A stretch of DNA of 64,000 nt from assembly GCF_016918855.1 (NCBI RefSeq), contig NZ_JADKYB010000001.1, positions 248,001-312,000 of the forward strand, written 5' to 3'. A program made the translations under genes and the position numbers. Below the pieces are notes generated by a model. It was not told where the DNA came from. It did no database searches and was given only the letters and a program-made list of their open reading frames with translations. The DNA comes from Actinacidiphila acididurans. Lineage in GTDB: Bacteria > Actinomycetota > Actinomycetes > Streptomycetales > Streptomycetaceae. Positions 26,120 to 34,434 of the stretch are shown piece by piece (the stretch's first letter is position 1; each line of letters opens with the position of its first letter).

Positions 26120-27358
26120 TTACTTCCGTGTCAGGGCCGCTGTGATCATCTGCAGAGCCAGGCGGAGCCGGTCGCGAACACGGCGTCCTGGCACCAGGTC
26201 TGCTGGGGAAGTTCGGCGTGGGGGATCTCCAGGTCCGTCTCCAGGTCCAGGGCTGCGAGTTCGGCTTTCCGGGCTCGGGGGGCCGTCCGGGTCGGGGTGC
26301 TGCCGTCCCCAACGAGGCCTCGTCGGCGCTGCCCGTTGCTCCTCCGATGCGCCCATGCCACGCCAGCGAGCCGGACAGCGGCGGCCAGGTGGATCCTGAA
26401 GGTCGGGCCGCCGCGTGATCGCCGGGGCAGGGCGGCGTTCAGCCGGGCCCGCCGTCGTCAGTGGAGTGGCTGGCCGGTCTGCGGGCGGTGCCGGTCTGGC
26501 GTCAGGGCCGGTTGGCGGCTCGCCGACGCCGTGCCGGCGGTCGCGGTCGCCACTGACACGCTGGTAGGCCATTCGGCCGGTGAGCAGGCGCTGGATGAGG
26601 AATCCGACGGCCAGGGTCAGCGCGCCGCCGACGGCGTCCGCGACGAAATGGTTGGCCGTCGCCAGAATCACGGTGAAGGTCGCCAGTGGATAGCAGACGC
26701 CCAGGACCCGTACCCAGGTGCGGTGGGCCAGGGCCGCCAGGGTCAGGCCGCTCCAGGTGGACCACACGATGTGGACCGACGGCATGGCTGCGTACTGGTT
26801 CGACACCGACGAGACGTGGCCCGAGCCCCACGAACCCCACGTGTGGTGAACCACCACCGTGTCGACGAAGCCGTCGCCGGTCAGGAACCGCGGTGGTGCC
26901 AGCGCGAAGAAGGTGAAGCCGATCAGGGCAAGCAGCGTCGCCGTGTACAGGGCGGTACGGGCGCTGCGGTACGACGCCGCATGCCGGGCGTACAGCCACA
27001 CCAGCACACCGAGCGTCACGACGAAGTGCAGCGTGGCGTAGTAGTAGTTCATACCGACGATCAGCCACCTCACATGGTTGACCGCGTGGTTGACCGCCAG
27101 TTCCGGGTCGAGGTGCAACACCCGCTCGGCGTGCCATATCCACGACGCCCGGTGCATGGCCGCAATCCGGTGGTCCGGCACGAGGGAGCGGGTGCAGTCG
27201 TAGGCGACGTACAGGGCGGCGGAGAAGGCGAGCTCGACCCACACTCGCGGCCGGCTCAGCGGGCGCAGCCGGGCGGGCAGCAGGCCGCCGCGGCGAGCGC
27301 CGGAGGAAGCAGCCGAGGTGTCGTTCGTCACCGGCCTGCGGTGGGCGGACGTGGTCAC
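26120..27358 (-). CDS. PAP2 superfamily (Aur1-like) membrane phosphatase/phosphotransferase
   Basis: The N-terminal 290 residues hold about six transmembrane helices and the PAP2 catalytic motifs in Aur1/inositolphosphotransferase style: QYAAMPSVHIVWSTW (PSxH near 196-210) and ILATANHFVADAVGG (NHxxxD near 230-244). Such proteins act on lipid phosphates at the membrane. The GTG at 27358 follows GGGGAG. The last 130 or so residues are proline/arginine-rich and look like read-through into non-coding DNA, so the true stop may have been lost around 26500. It overlaps the 3' end of a quinone reductase remnant. Confidence 0.75.
   Translation of the reverse strand: MTTSAHRRPVTNDTSAASSGARRGGLLPARLRPLSRPRVWVELAFSAALYVAYDCTRSLVPDHRIAAMHRASWIWHAERVLHLDPELAVNHAVNHVRWLIVGMNYYYATLHFVVTLGVLVWLYARHAASYRSARTALYTATLLALIGFTFFALAPPRFLTGDGFVDTVVVHHTWGSWGSGHVSSVSNQYAAMPSVHIVWSTWSGLTLAALAHRTWVRVLGVCYPLATFTVILATANHFVADAVGGALTLAVGFLIQRLLTGRMAYQRVSGDRDRRHGVGEPPTGPDARPAPPADRPATPLTTAGPAERRPAPAITRRPDLQDPPGRRCPARWRGMGASEEQRAAPTRPRWGRQHPDPDGPPSPESRTRSPGPGDGPGDPPRRTSPADLVPGRRVRDRLRLALQMITAALTRK
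26146..26361 (-). CDS. Small peptide-like ORF inside the PAP2 tail region
   Basis: In a different frame from the PAP2 extension, the last 40 codons read KAELAALDLETDLEIPHAEL then PQQTWCQDAVFATGSAWLCR and stop. Third codon positions there are strongly GC-biased, unlike the overlapping PAP2 tail. The acidic LDLETDLEI stretch followed by a short Cys/Thr/Ser-containing end resembles a leader-plus-core peptide. No convincing start codon with a ribosome site lies close upstream and no maturation enzyme is nearby, so it may be the tail of a lost gene instead. Confidence 0.25.
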   Translation of the reverse strand: MAWAHRRSNGQRRRGLVGDGSTPTRTAPRARKAELAALDLETDLEIPHAELPQQTWCQDAVFATGSAWLCR

Positions 27359-27690
27359 CGCGGGCTCCCCGAAATGGCCAGTTCGGCGAGCCCGTCTTCG
27401 CAAGCGGTCAGGCAACGGTGAGCGGTGATGAAGGGGATCCCGGGGCTTGCCCGGATGTCGAAGGAAGCGCTGTCGGGCAAAAGTACGACGAATTCAGCCG
27501 GGACAGCCACGTACTCCGGTGTCGTTCCTTCGGCTCGGCGCTCGGCGGCCGGCCGGATCCGGACCCGCTGCCAGTCCGTCGGGTTCACACCAGCGCGGGC
27601 ACGACCACCTCCCCGGCACGTGGCTGCGGCCGGGCCCGCCAGGCGCAGCACGCCAGGGCCGCCCGTGCGGGCGCAGGTCGCGGCACTCAT
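27355..27690 (-). pseudogene. N-terminal remnant of a zinc-type quinone oxidoreductase
   Basis: From ATG 27690 the frame reads MSAATCARTGGPGVLRLAG, GVNPTDWQRVR, then EYVAVPAEFVVLLPDSASFD and GIPFITAHRCLTACEDG. This is the order of an NADPH:quinone reductase (MDR family) N-terminal half with several in-frame deletions: the segments after AxxPxxxxGEV and around the GxxVxxVG loop are gone. The Rossmann domain is missing. Its end overlaps the PAP2 gene start. Confidence 0.6.
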
Positions 27691-28089
27691 CATCGTTCGC
27701 CCTTCGTGCGCAGTTCCCACGGCTGCATGCCGAGAACATGCGCGATCTTCACCTGCATCTCGACAGCGGACGGCAACGGGGGCCACAGCACGGACGGTTC
27801 GATGATCTTGCCGTCCGTGTCGAACCGGGCGTAGTCCATCCCATTGACCAGGGAGGGACTCGAAGGCGGTGCGGTCCTGGGCGAATGCGGTCATGGCTAC
27901 TCCTTCCGGGCAGCCCGTGCGGGCCGTCCGGTTCAATGCCGCCGGCAGATCGAACTGGAACATGGGCTGTGCCACGGAGAAGGTGGACTTCGAAGCCACC
28001 GGTACGTCCACGACGCCGGCGTTCCACAGCACGGATGGGTCCAGCGGCTTCGGCCCGGTCATCGACAACGTCACGGTCCATCTGTTCAT
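27690..28089 (-). pseudogene. Unrecognised coding remnant upstream of the quinone reductase fragment
   Basis: One frame reads SMTGPKPLDPSVLWNAGVVD and VASKSTFSVAQPMFQFDL. Another reads VNGMDYARFDTDGKIIEPSV ending in TKGER and a TGA that overlaps the next ATG (TGATG). Both pieces have coding-type third positions. The overlap suggests they once formed a gene translationally coupled to the quinone reductase. I cannot assign a family. Confidence 0.35.
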
Positions 28090-28168
28090 AGGTCATGCCC
28101 GCATCGGTGGACGATGTCGTGTCCGGAGCGGGATGGTCCGCGGCTGGGTTCGGGTGCTGGGCTGCGGG

Positions 28169-28768
28169 TCAGGGCTGGTCGTCCACCAGGGCGATTGCGC
28201 GCGTCTCGGGAACTCCCAGCAGCAGCAGGCTCGTGATCGTCGCTGCTCGGGCGCCGCGGGTCCCGTTCGACAGGTCGCTGTCCGCGATGGCGAACACGAC
28301 GCCGTAGGCGAGCTGGCTCAGAATGCCCGCCGGCAGGTGCTGTGCGAACACATCGCTGTCCTGGCCCCGTTGCACGAGGCCGGCGAGGAGTTCGTCGAGC
28401 GGCCCGAGCAGGCTGTGGATCGCCTCGCCGTACTCACCGCGGCGCAGCGCCAGCAGGACTCGGTACCGGTGCGCCACCGGCCAGAGGCGGGCGACGAATG
28501 CGACCCACGTCGCGCCCGCTTCCGCATCGGGGGTGTCGGCTTCGGTGAGTACGGCTGTCATCTCGGTGACGGCCCGTTCCGTGAGGGTGCGGATCAGGTC
28601 CAGGCGCGAGGGGAAATGGCCGTAGACCGTGCGGCGGACGACGCCGGCAGCGGAGGCGATGTCGCCCATACCGGCGTCGGGGTTGTCTCCCAGCACGTCG
28701 AGGGCGACGTCGAGGATGCGATCGCGTGTCTCGTTCGTCGAGCGCGCGCGGGGGGACTGGGTGGGCAC
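28169..28768 (-). CDS. TetR family transcriptional regulator
   Basis: The 199-residue protein has a TetR DNA-binding domain: STNETRDRILDVALDVLGDN, MGDIASAAGVVRRTVYGHF and PSRLDLIRTLTERAV. The ligand domain follows. The GTG at 28768 is the first plausible start after the operators; no ribosome-binding site is visible, so the message may be leaderless or nearly so. It is divergent from an epoxide hydrolase, with two identical 16-bp palindromes in between. Confidence 0.87.
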   Translation of the reverse strand: MPTQSPRARSTNETRDRILDVALDVLGDNPDAGMGDIASAAGVVRRTVYGHFPSRLDLIRTLTERAVTEMTAVLTEADTPDAEAGATWVAFVARLWPVAHRYRVLLALRRGEYGEAIHSLLGPLDELLAGLVQRGQDSDVFAQHLPAGILSQLAYGVVFAIADSDLSNGTRGARAATITSLLLLGVPETRAIALVDDQP

Positions 28769-28778
28769 GACACCATTG

Positions 28779-28823
28779 TTGCACACCGGTGTGCAGTGAA
28801 GTAGATTGCACACCGGTGTGCAA
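28779..28823. promoter_or_regulatory. Twin operators overlapping the epoxide hydrolase promoter
   Basis: TGCACACCGGTGTGCA occurs perfectly at 28780-28795 and 28807-28822, 27 bp apart. A rightward promoter TTGCAC (28779-28784), 17-bp spacer, TAGATT (28802-28807) is embedded in them. A bound TetR dimer would block it. Confidence 0.7.
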
Positions 28824-28865
28824 CGAAGGGTTGCGCCGTGCCTCCAAGCTCAGGAGAAGAGAGCA

Positions 28866-30029
28866 ATGACCACACCGACACCACCGGCCTCGACCCGCAT
28901 CCGCCCGTTCACCGTCTCGATCCCGGACTCGCAGATCGAGGACCTGAAGCGGCGACTGGCCGCAACCCGGTGGCCGGATCCGGAAACGGTGGGCGACTGG
29001 TCGCAAGGGGTCCGCGTGGAGAACGCCAGGTCCCTGGTCGAGTACTGGGAGCGCGGCTACGACTGGCGGCGCCTGGAGTCCGGGCTCAATGGCTTCCCCC
29101 AGTTCCTCACCCGGATCGACGGGCTGGACATCCACTTCATCCACGTCCGGTCCAGGAATCCGAATGCGATGCCGCTGCTGCTCACCCACGGATGGCCGGG
29201 TTCGGTCGTGGAGTTCCTGAAGCTGATCGGCCCGCTGACCGATCCGGTGGCGTTCGGAGGAGACGCCGCCGACTCGTTCGACGTCGTCGTCCCGTCGCTG
29301 CCCGGGTTCGGGTTCTCCCAGAAGCCCACGCAGACCGGGTGGACCGTATCGCGCATCGCCAGCGCGTGGGTGGAACTGATGAAACGCCTGGGCTACACCA
29401 GATGGGCCGCGCAAGGCGGCGACTGGGGTGCCGTCGTCACCACCGCCCTCGGAGCCATGCAACCCCAGGGGCTTGCCGGAATCCATCTCAACACCCAGTA
29501 CGCCTTCCCCGCACAGATACCCGACACCTTGTCCCCCGAACAGCGCCACGCCGTGGAGAGCCTCGCCCTCTACACCGGCGAACTCGGCGGGTCGAACCAC
29601 CTACAGGGCACCAAGCCGGAGACCATCGGATTCGCCCTGGCGGACTCCCCCGCCGGCCAGGCAGCCTGGATCTACGAGAAGTTCCAGTCCAAGACCGACA
29701 ACCACGGACTCGCCGAGGACACCCTCGCCATGGACGACATGCTCGACGCGATATCCCTGTACTGGTTCACCAACAGCGCAGCGTCATCCGCCCGCATCTA
29801 CTGGGAGAACCGATCCGCCACTTTCGCCGGCCCGAAACTGACACTCCCGGTCGCGGCGACCGTCTTCCCCAAGGACATCCCACGCCTGCCACGAAGCTGG
29901 ATCGAAGACACCTACAGCAACCTGATCCACTACACCGAGGCCGACAACGGCGGACACTTCGCGGCCCTCGAACAACCCGAAATCCTCGTCGACGAAATCC
30001 GCACCGGCCTGCGCACCCTCCGCACCTGA
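28866..30029 (+). CDS. Epoxide hydrolase (EHN family, microsomal-type)
   Basis: The 387-residue protein has the N-terminal EHN domain (IRPFTVSIPDSQIEDLKRRL to ENARSLVEYWERGYDWR) and an alpha/beta hydrolase core. The oxyanion motif is HGWPGSVVEF near residue 115. The nucleophile Asp lies in AAQGGDWGAVV near 190, and the catalytic His in NGGHFAALEQPE near 368. It would open epoxides to diols. The ATG at 28866 follows an AGAGAGC purine stretch and begins the mature domain. It is controlled by the divergent TetR protein. Length is normal and no damage is seen. Confidence 0.9.
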   Translation: MTTPTPPASTRIRPFTVSIPDSQIEDLKRRLAATRWPDPETVGDWSQGVRVENARSLVEYWERGYDWRRLESGLNGFPQFLTRIDGLDIHFIHVRSRNPNAMPLLLTHGWPGSVVEFLKLIGPLTDPVAFGGDAADSFDVVVPSLPGFGFSQKPTQTGWTVSRIASAWVELMKRLGYTRWAAQGGDWGAVVTTALGAMQPQGLAGIHLNTQYAFPAQIPDTLSPEQRHAVESLALYTGELGGSNHLQGTKPETIGFALADSPAGQAAWIYEKFQSKTDNHGLAEDTLAMDDMLDAISLYWFTNSAASSARIYWENRSATFAGPKLTLPVAATVFPKDIPRLPRSWIEDTYSNLIHYTEADNGGHFAALEQPEILVDEIRTGLRTLRT

Positions 30030-30204
30030 CCCCAACACGCGAGCCCGGGAGCGCATGCGTATCACTCGGGCCTCACTGAATCGACCGAAGCGCAGACCGA
30101 GGGTTCGTACCTGTACGAGCCCGGCTCCCCGGTGCACAAGCTGTATCGATCAGCTGTCTGCCGGGCGGCGCCGCCGAGAAGGCGTGAGCCGGCCGACTGC
30201 AACG

Positions 30205-30235
30205 CCGGGCCGGACGAGCGAGTTGTCCGGCCCGG
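30205..30235 (+). terminator. Stem-loop terminator after the epoxide hydrolase gene
   Basis: CCGGGCCGGAC (30205-30215) pairs perfectly with 30225-30235 around a nine-base loop, about 175 bp after the stop codon. Confidence 0.55.
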
Positions 30236-30312
30236 TGTCGTCATGCGTACGGTCTGACGTACGTCGCACGGTAGCGGGTGCGCCAAAAGAGTCCATCACC
30301 GCCTCCGCGGCC

Positions 30313-30498
30313 ATGGACCGGGAGGGCTGGTTCAACCAGCTTTTCACCGACCACGCCTTCCCGGGCGTGCCCGCGGACTTCGCGTACGCCTCGCCGCACT
30401 ACAGCCTCACGCCGACGATCCTCCACCCGCTCATGACCGCCCGTGTGATGCTGGTACCGCCAACCACAGCACCCGTCAGAAGACCGCAAGTGGATTGA
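30313..30498 (+). pseudogene. Unrecognised coding remnant
   Basis: From ATG 30313 the frame reads MDREGWFNQLFTDHAFPGVP and ADFAYASPHYSLTPTILHPL with strongly GC-biased third positions, then runs into the end of the cyclase gene on the other strand. No ribosome site is seen and the family is unknown. The rest of 30030-30312 holds only the terminator. Confidence 0.25.
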
Positions 30499-31372
30499 CC
30501 GGGAGCCCGGTGGCGCCGCGCACGGCAATCGTGCCGAGCGCGAACAGGAAGCTGTATCGCTCGATTTCGGCGCACACCCGCGCCAGCTCAGCCACGTTGA
30601 CGCAGTCGATCAACGGCATCCCCAGCTGGGCGAGGGCAACATCGTGGAGCACCGGCGTTCCGGCTGACGGTTCAGGGAGCTTGTCCCCGATGTCGCCGGC
30701 GTACAGGCACACTTCGCGCTCCGCCATCCACTCGACGGCGCTCAGCGAGGTGGTCGGCAGGGGGCCGAAAGGATCGTCGGCGGCAACCCATCCTCCGCGC
30801 ACGACCAGCGCATCGCCGGACTCGACTCGCACTCCCTGGCGCCTCTCGGCCGCCGCCAGGTCGTCCGCGGTCACGACATGGTTCTCGGCGAGCCGTTCTC
30901 CCGGCGCCAGGTCGAGGAGTACACCCCGCGTCACGATCCCGTCGACGAACGCTGACGACGAACTCCGGCTGACCGTCGCCCCGGCGGTTGCTTCGGCGAG
31001 TGAGACACCGGGGTAGACGGTGTTGTCGACCGGTATGTGCGCCAAGGCGTCGATGTGCGTCGAACGCGCGTGGTGGACGTTGATCAGCAGTACATCAGTC
31101 AACGCCGGGGTGGGCGAACCGGTGAACGTCATCGTTTGCAGTACCGCGGACGGCATGCCGTGTTCGGCGAAAGCGACCGGCGCGGCTATGGGCACCGGTG
31201 TGATCGGGTGAGCCAGGGAGACCACACGGCCCGTCATGGCTTCGGCCACGCCGCGGGCGCGCGCCGCGGCCGTGATGAAGTTCAGGGTGCCTCGGTCGTC
31301 GTCAGCGCCCCAGCGGCCCCGATTGGTCAGCGGCCTCTCTCCTCGTGGCCTGGCGACTTCTTCCGAGTTCAT
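30476..31372 (-). CDS. Cyclase family protein (kynurenine formamidase-like)
   Basis: The 298-residue protein matches the cyclase/KynB fold. It has GRWGADDDRGTLNFITAAA, VVSLAHPITP, the metal-binding VHHARSTHIDALAHIPVD (family HxGTHxDAPxH, here ARSTHIDALAH), GVLLDLAP and DALVVRGGW. Longer members of this kind occur in catabolic clusters and hydrolyse amides or lactone-like substrates. The ATG at 31372 follows GAGGAAAG. It is transcribed away from the esterase/LLM group 115 bp upstream and may be part of that unit. Confidence 0.83.
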   Translation of the reverse strand: MNSEEVARPRGERPLTNRGRWGADDDRGTLNFITAAARARGVAEAMTGRVVSLAHPITPVPIAAPVAFAEHGMPSAVLQTMTFTGSPTPALTDVLLINVHHARSTHIDALAHIPVDNTVYPGVSLAEATAGATVSRSSSSAFVDGIVTRGVLLDLAPGERLAENHVVTADDLAAAERRQGVRVESGDALVVRGGWVAADDPFGPLPTTSLSAVEWMAEREVCLYAGDIGDKLPEPSAGTPVLHDVALAQLGMPLIDCVNVAELARVCAEIERYSFLFALGTIAVRGATGLPVNPLAVF

Positions 31373-31487
31373 CTTTCCTCGCAGGTCGTTCGTGGTCGGT
31401 CTGATAAAGGTGTTGGCTCAGCGCGGCCGCGGATTGGGCCTTGCGAGCTCACACGCGTGCGGATCACGTCCGCTCCGCTGCTGGACG

Positions 31488-32453
31488 TCAGCCCGCGGTC
31501 AGGAGTCGCCGGACCCAGGCGGCCCGGGTCGCCGATGCGGTCCGTGACAGCGCAGCTTGTGGTGCCATGCCGTCGAATCCGTGGAAACCCCCCGGCCAGA
31601 CGTGCAGCTCGGTCGGTACGCCGGCCTGCAGCAGCCGAGCGGCGTAATCGATGTCCTCGTCGCGGAAGGTCTCGACAGAGCCGACGTCGACGAAGGAGGC
31701 GGGCAAGCCGCTCAGGTCGGTCGCCCTCGCAGGCGCCGTGTAGATGCTGACGTCGCCTCCGCCTCTGCGCTCGCCGAGCAACGCGTTCCATCCGGTCATG
31801 TTGCTGGTGGCGTCCCAGATGCCCTCGCCGTCGAGTTCCTGGCTGCTCGGCGTGGCCAGTCGGTCGTCGAGCATCGGGCACATGAGCACCTGCCCCAGTA
31901 GCCGGGGGCCGCCGCGGTCGCGCGTGAGAAGCGCCACGCCGGCCGCGAGGCCGCCGCCGGCGCTCGTCCCGGTGAGGACGATGCGGTTCGGGTCGCCACC
32001 GATCTCCGTGGCGAGTTTGTGGGTCCACAACAGACCCTCGTAGCAGTCCTGGATCGGCGCCGGGTCGGGGTGCTCCGGCGCCAGGCGGTACTCCACCGAC
32101 ACCACGATGGCGCCGATGTCGACAGCCCAGTCCAGCACGCTGCCGACTCCGCGGCTGTTGCCGATGATCATGCCGCCGCCGTGCATGTGGTAAAAGATGG
32201 GGGCTCCTGCCGCCAAGCCCACCGGCCTGAGAACGAGCAACGAAATCTCCGGAGCACCCGACGGACCGGGTACGGACAGGTTCTGCAGCTGGACGGTCCC
32301 GTTGCGCGTCAGGGCCTCGTCCGGGACCGCGAACATGGGGTTCGCCCGCAGCCCCTGGATGTCCCCGGCGGTGATGGTCGGGGAAAGATGTTCGTGTACG
32401 GCCTTCAGCACCGGGGCGAGCTCCGGGTCGATCGGTGGGTGTGTCCTGGTCAT
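31488..32453 (-). CDS. Hormone-sensitive-lipase-type alpha/beta hydrolase (esterase)
   Basis: The 321-residue protein has the HSL signature MHGGGMIIGNSR (oxyanion GGG) near residues 90-101. Other landmarks are SVEYRLAPEHPDPAP, the nucleophile in LTGTSAGGGLAAG near 160, Asp in VGSVETFRDEDIDY near 265 and His in WPGGFHGFDGM near 295. It should hydrolyse short to medium acyl esters. It lies 15 bp downstream of the LLM oxidoreductase gene, so the two are almost certainly cotranscribed. Confidence 0.9.
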   Translation of the reverse strand: MTRTHPPIDPELAPVLKAVHEHLSPTITAGDIQGLRANPMFAVPDEALTRNGTVQLQNLSVPGPSGAPEISLLVLRPVGLAAGAPIFYHMHGGGMIIGNSRGVGSVLDWAVDIGAIVVSVEYRLAPEHPDPAPIQDCYEGLLWTHKLATEIGGDPNRIVLTGTSAGGGLAAGVALLTRDRGGPRLLGQVLMCPMLDDRLATPSSQELDGEGIWDATSNMTGWNALLGERRGGGDVSIYTAPARATDLSGLPASFVDVGSVETFRDEDIDYAARLLQAGVPTELHVWPGGFHGFDGMAPQAALSRTASATRAAWVRRLLTAG

Positions 32454-32468
32454 CGGTGATTCCTCGGT

Positions 32469-33374
32469 TCAGGGGGCGGTGATCGTGTCGGAGAGGGGGA
32501 CGATGACGGAGTCGGCGACCCAGCGTGCGACTCCGGTCGGGTAGGGCGCGCCCAGCCCCAGCACGATGTGGCTGAACCCGCCGTCGAGCGCCGCGCGGAT
32601 GGTGTGACGGGTGTGCCGGGGCCGGTCGTAGGAGACGGGCAGGACGATGGATCGAGTGATCTCAGCCGGGTTTCGGCCGATCTCGTCACAAAGCCGGTCC
32701 AGCATGGCGCTGCGCTCGATCGCTTTGTCGATGCTGCCGCCGGGCATGTTCCACCGGTCCGCATGCTTGGCGACCACGCGCAGAGTCGGGGTGGCCTGGC
32801 CGCCGATCAGGATCGGCGGGTGGGGGCGCTGGACCGGTTTGGGACCGCAGAAGGCGCCCGACAGCCGGTGATAGTGGCCCTGGAAGTCGAACGGTACGGG
32901 TTCGGTCCAGAGTCTGCGGATGATCGTGCACGCCTCGGCGAGGCTTCCGACCGCATGGGCGGCGTCGTGGAAGGGGAAGCCGTGAGCTGCATACTCACGC
33001 CGGGCCACTGGCACGCCGGGGCGAGAGCCCGCGCCGATACCGAACTCGAGCCGGCCACCGGAGACGGCATCGACAGTAGTCGCGATCTTGGCCAGCATGG
33101 CCGGTGGGCGGAACCTGTTGCTCGTGACCATCACCCCGAGCCGCAACCGCTCGGTTTGGGCTGCGAGAGCGCACAGCAGTGTCCAGCCCTCGAAGGTGGG
33201 CCCGTTCGGGTCGCCGCCGAGCGGCATGAGGTGGTCGAAGAGCCAGGCGTGCTCGATCTGCGGGATGCCGTCCGCCTCGCGCCAGACCCGCAGGACGTCG
33301 TCGTAGGCGACCTGTGCCGGGGCGGTCATGATTCCGAAACTGGGTCTGCTGGCCGGTGTGCGGGGGTTGATCAC
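32469..33374 (-). CDS. LLM class flavin-dependent oxidoreductase
   Basis: The 301-residue TIM-barrel protein shows F420/FMN luciferase-like features: FGIMTAPAQVAYDD, IEHAWLFDHLMPLGGD, LRLGVMVTSNRFRPPAMLAK, LEFGIGAGSR and PPILIGGQATPTLRVVAKHA. The reaction is hydride transfer or monooxygenation with reduced flavin or F420. The GTG at 33374 overlaps the stop of the upstream hydrolase gene as GTGA, indicating translational coupling; the longer open frame upstream lies inside that gene. First in order is the hydrolase, then this gene, then the esterase. Confidence 0.87.
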   Translation of the reverse strand: MINPRTPASRPSFGIMTAPAQVAYDDVLRVWREADGIPQIEHAWLFDHLMPLGGDPNGPTFEGWTLLCALAAQTERLRLGVMVTSNRFRPPAMLAKIATTVDAVSGGRLEFGIGAGSRPGVPVARREYAAHGFPFHDAAHAVGSLAEACTIIRRLWTEPVPFDFQGHYHRLSGAFCGPKPVQRPHPPILIGGQATPTLRVVAKHADRWNMPGGSIDKAIERSAMLDRLCDEIGRNPAEITRSIVLPVSYDRPRHTRHTIRAALDGGFSHIVLGLGAPYPTGVARWVADSVIVPLSDTITAP

Positions 33375-34303
33375 TTCGAGTCGATGCTTCCCAGCGGGTC
33401 GGCGGCCGTGGCCAGAGTCCGGCGGGCGGTAGGCCACGCGTCGTTGTCGAGGCCGAGCGCGGTGCGCAGGTACGCCAGGGTGGCGCGCTGGACGGCCGCC
33501 ACTCGCGCGGGGCTTTCGTCGGTGGTGCGCGTGTCGTTGGCTCCTTGGATGCCGCCGAGTCCGTGTTCCGCGCCGAAGAGGGTGAGCAGGTCGGTGGTGC
33601 CCGGGCTGAGGCGGTAGCCGTCGGTGAACCAGTCCGGACCGCGCACCGTCAGCGGGGACTGGTCCGCGTCGCCGGCGACGATCAGGCTGGGTGTCTTGAG
33701 TTCGGCGAAGTCAGGGCTCATGAAGGGGAAGTACTGGGCGCCGAGGGGGCTCAGGTCGGCCCCGCCGGTTCCGGGCAGGCACAGCAGCACGGCCGCGCTG
33801 ACTCGCTGGTCGGCCATGCTCTGACCGGGGGTGCCGTCGGCGTCGACGACCCTTGCGCCCGCGAGGGTGCTGGCGGTCTGCGCGCCCCACGAGTGTCCCG
33901 CGACCGCGATGCGGGCACGGTCGATGCGGCCGGCCAGCCCGGGCACGGCGGCTTCGACGGCGTCGAGGCGGTCCAGGACGTGAGTGAGGTCGTCGGTCCG
34001 GATGCGCCAGATGAGCGGGTTGCGCGGGTCGTCGGGGGCCAGGCCGAGGGAGTCGAGATGGGTGGGCTGGATGACGACGAACCCGTGGGAGGCCCAAAAG
34101 CCGGCCAGCGGCACGTAGTCGTCCATGGTCAAGGTCATGCCGTGGGAGAAGACGACGACCGGCAGGTCACCGCCGGTGGTCGGCGCCGAGACCCGCACCT
34201 GGAGGTCCTGGCCGCGCTCGGGTGCCGCAAGCGTGACGGGCGCGACCGAGACGACCGGTGCAGCCGGTTCGTCGCCCACAGTGATGGATGCGGTGTCACT
34301 CAT
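33371..34303 (-). CDS. Dienelactone-hydrolase/chlorophyllase-type alpha/beta hydrolase
   Basis: The 310-residue protein contains LPVVVFSHGMTLTMDDYVPL (oxyanion strand), WASHGFVVIQPTHLDS, the nucleophile in IAVAGHSWGAQTAS near residue 140, Asp in IVAGDADQSPL near 215 and His in FGAEHGLGGIQG near 257. This layout matches PET-hydrolase/chlorophyllase-like esterases. The ATG at 34303 is divergent from a TetR gene with two operators between. It heads a coupled operon with the LLM oxidoreductase and the HSL esterase. Confidence 0.86.
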   Translation of the reverse strand: MSDTASITVGDEPAAPVVSVAPVTLAAPERGQDLQVRVSAPTTGGDLPVVVFSHGMTLTMDDYVPLAGFWASHGFVVIQPTHLDSLGLAPDDPRNPLIWRIRTDDLTHVLDRLDAVEAAVPGLAGRIDRARIAVAGHSWGAQTASTLAGARVVDADGTPGQSMADQRVSAAVLLCLPGTGGADLSPLGAQYFPFMSPDFAELKTPSLIVAGDADQSPLTVRGPDWFTDGYRLSPGTTDLLTLFGAEHGLGGIQGANDTRTTDESPARVAAVQRATLAYLRTALGLDNDAWPTARRTLATAADPLGSIDSK

Positions 34304-34369
34304 GAGGTGAACGCCTTTCTTGGATGAGGCCAGGGGGTCACGCCGGGCGGCGTCTGGCATCATTGAATG

Positions 34370-34410
34370 CGGAGCGCCGCTCCGAATTACGATACGGAGC
34401 ATCGCTCCGT
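34370..34410. promoter_or_regulatory. Twin CGGAGC-N3-GCTCCG operators
   Basis: CGGAGCGCCGCTCCG (34370-34384) and ACGGAGCATCGCTCCGT (34394-34410) are perfect palindromes 25 bp apart centre to centre. They lie between the dienelactone-type hydrolase and the TetR gene and are the obvious binding sites for that regulator. Confidence 0.65.
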
Positions 34411-34434
34411 TTTGCAAGTGGGAGGGTGCTCACG

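Noticed and set aside
28321..28527. Short frames within the TetR gene at 28.2-28.8 kb
   Set aside because: They are alternative-frame shadows of a complete TetR gene.
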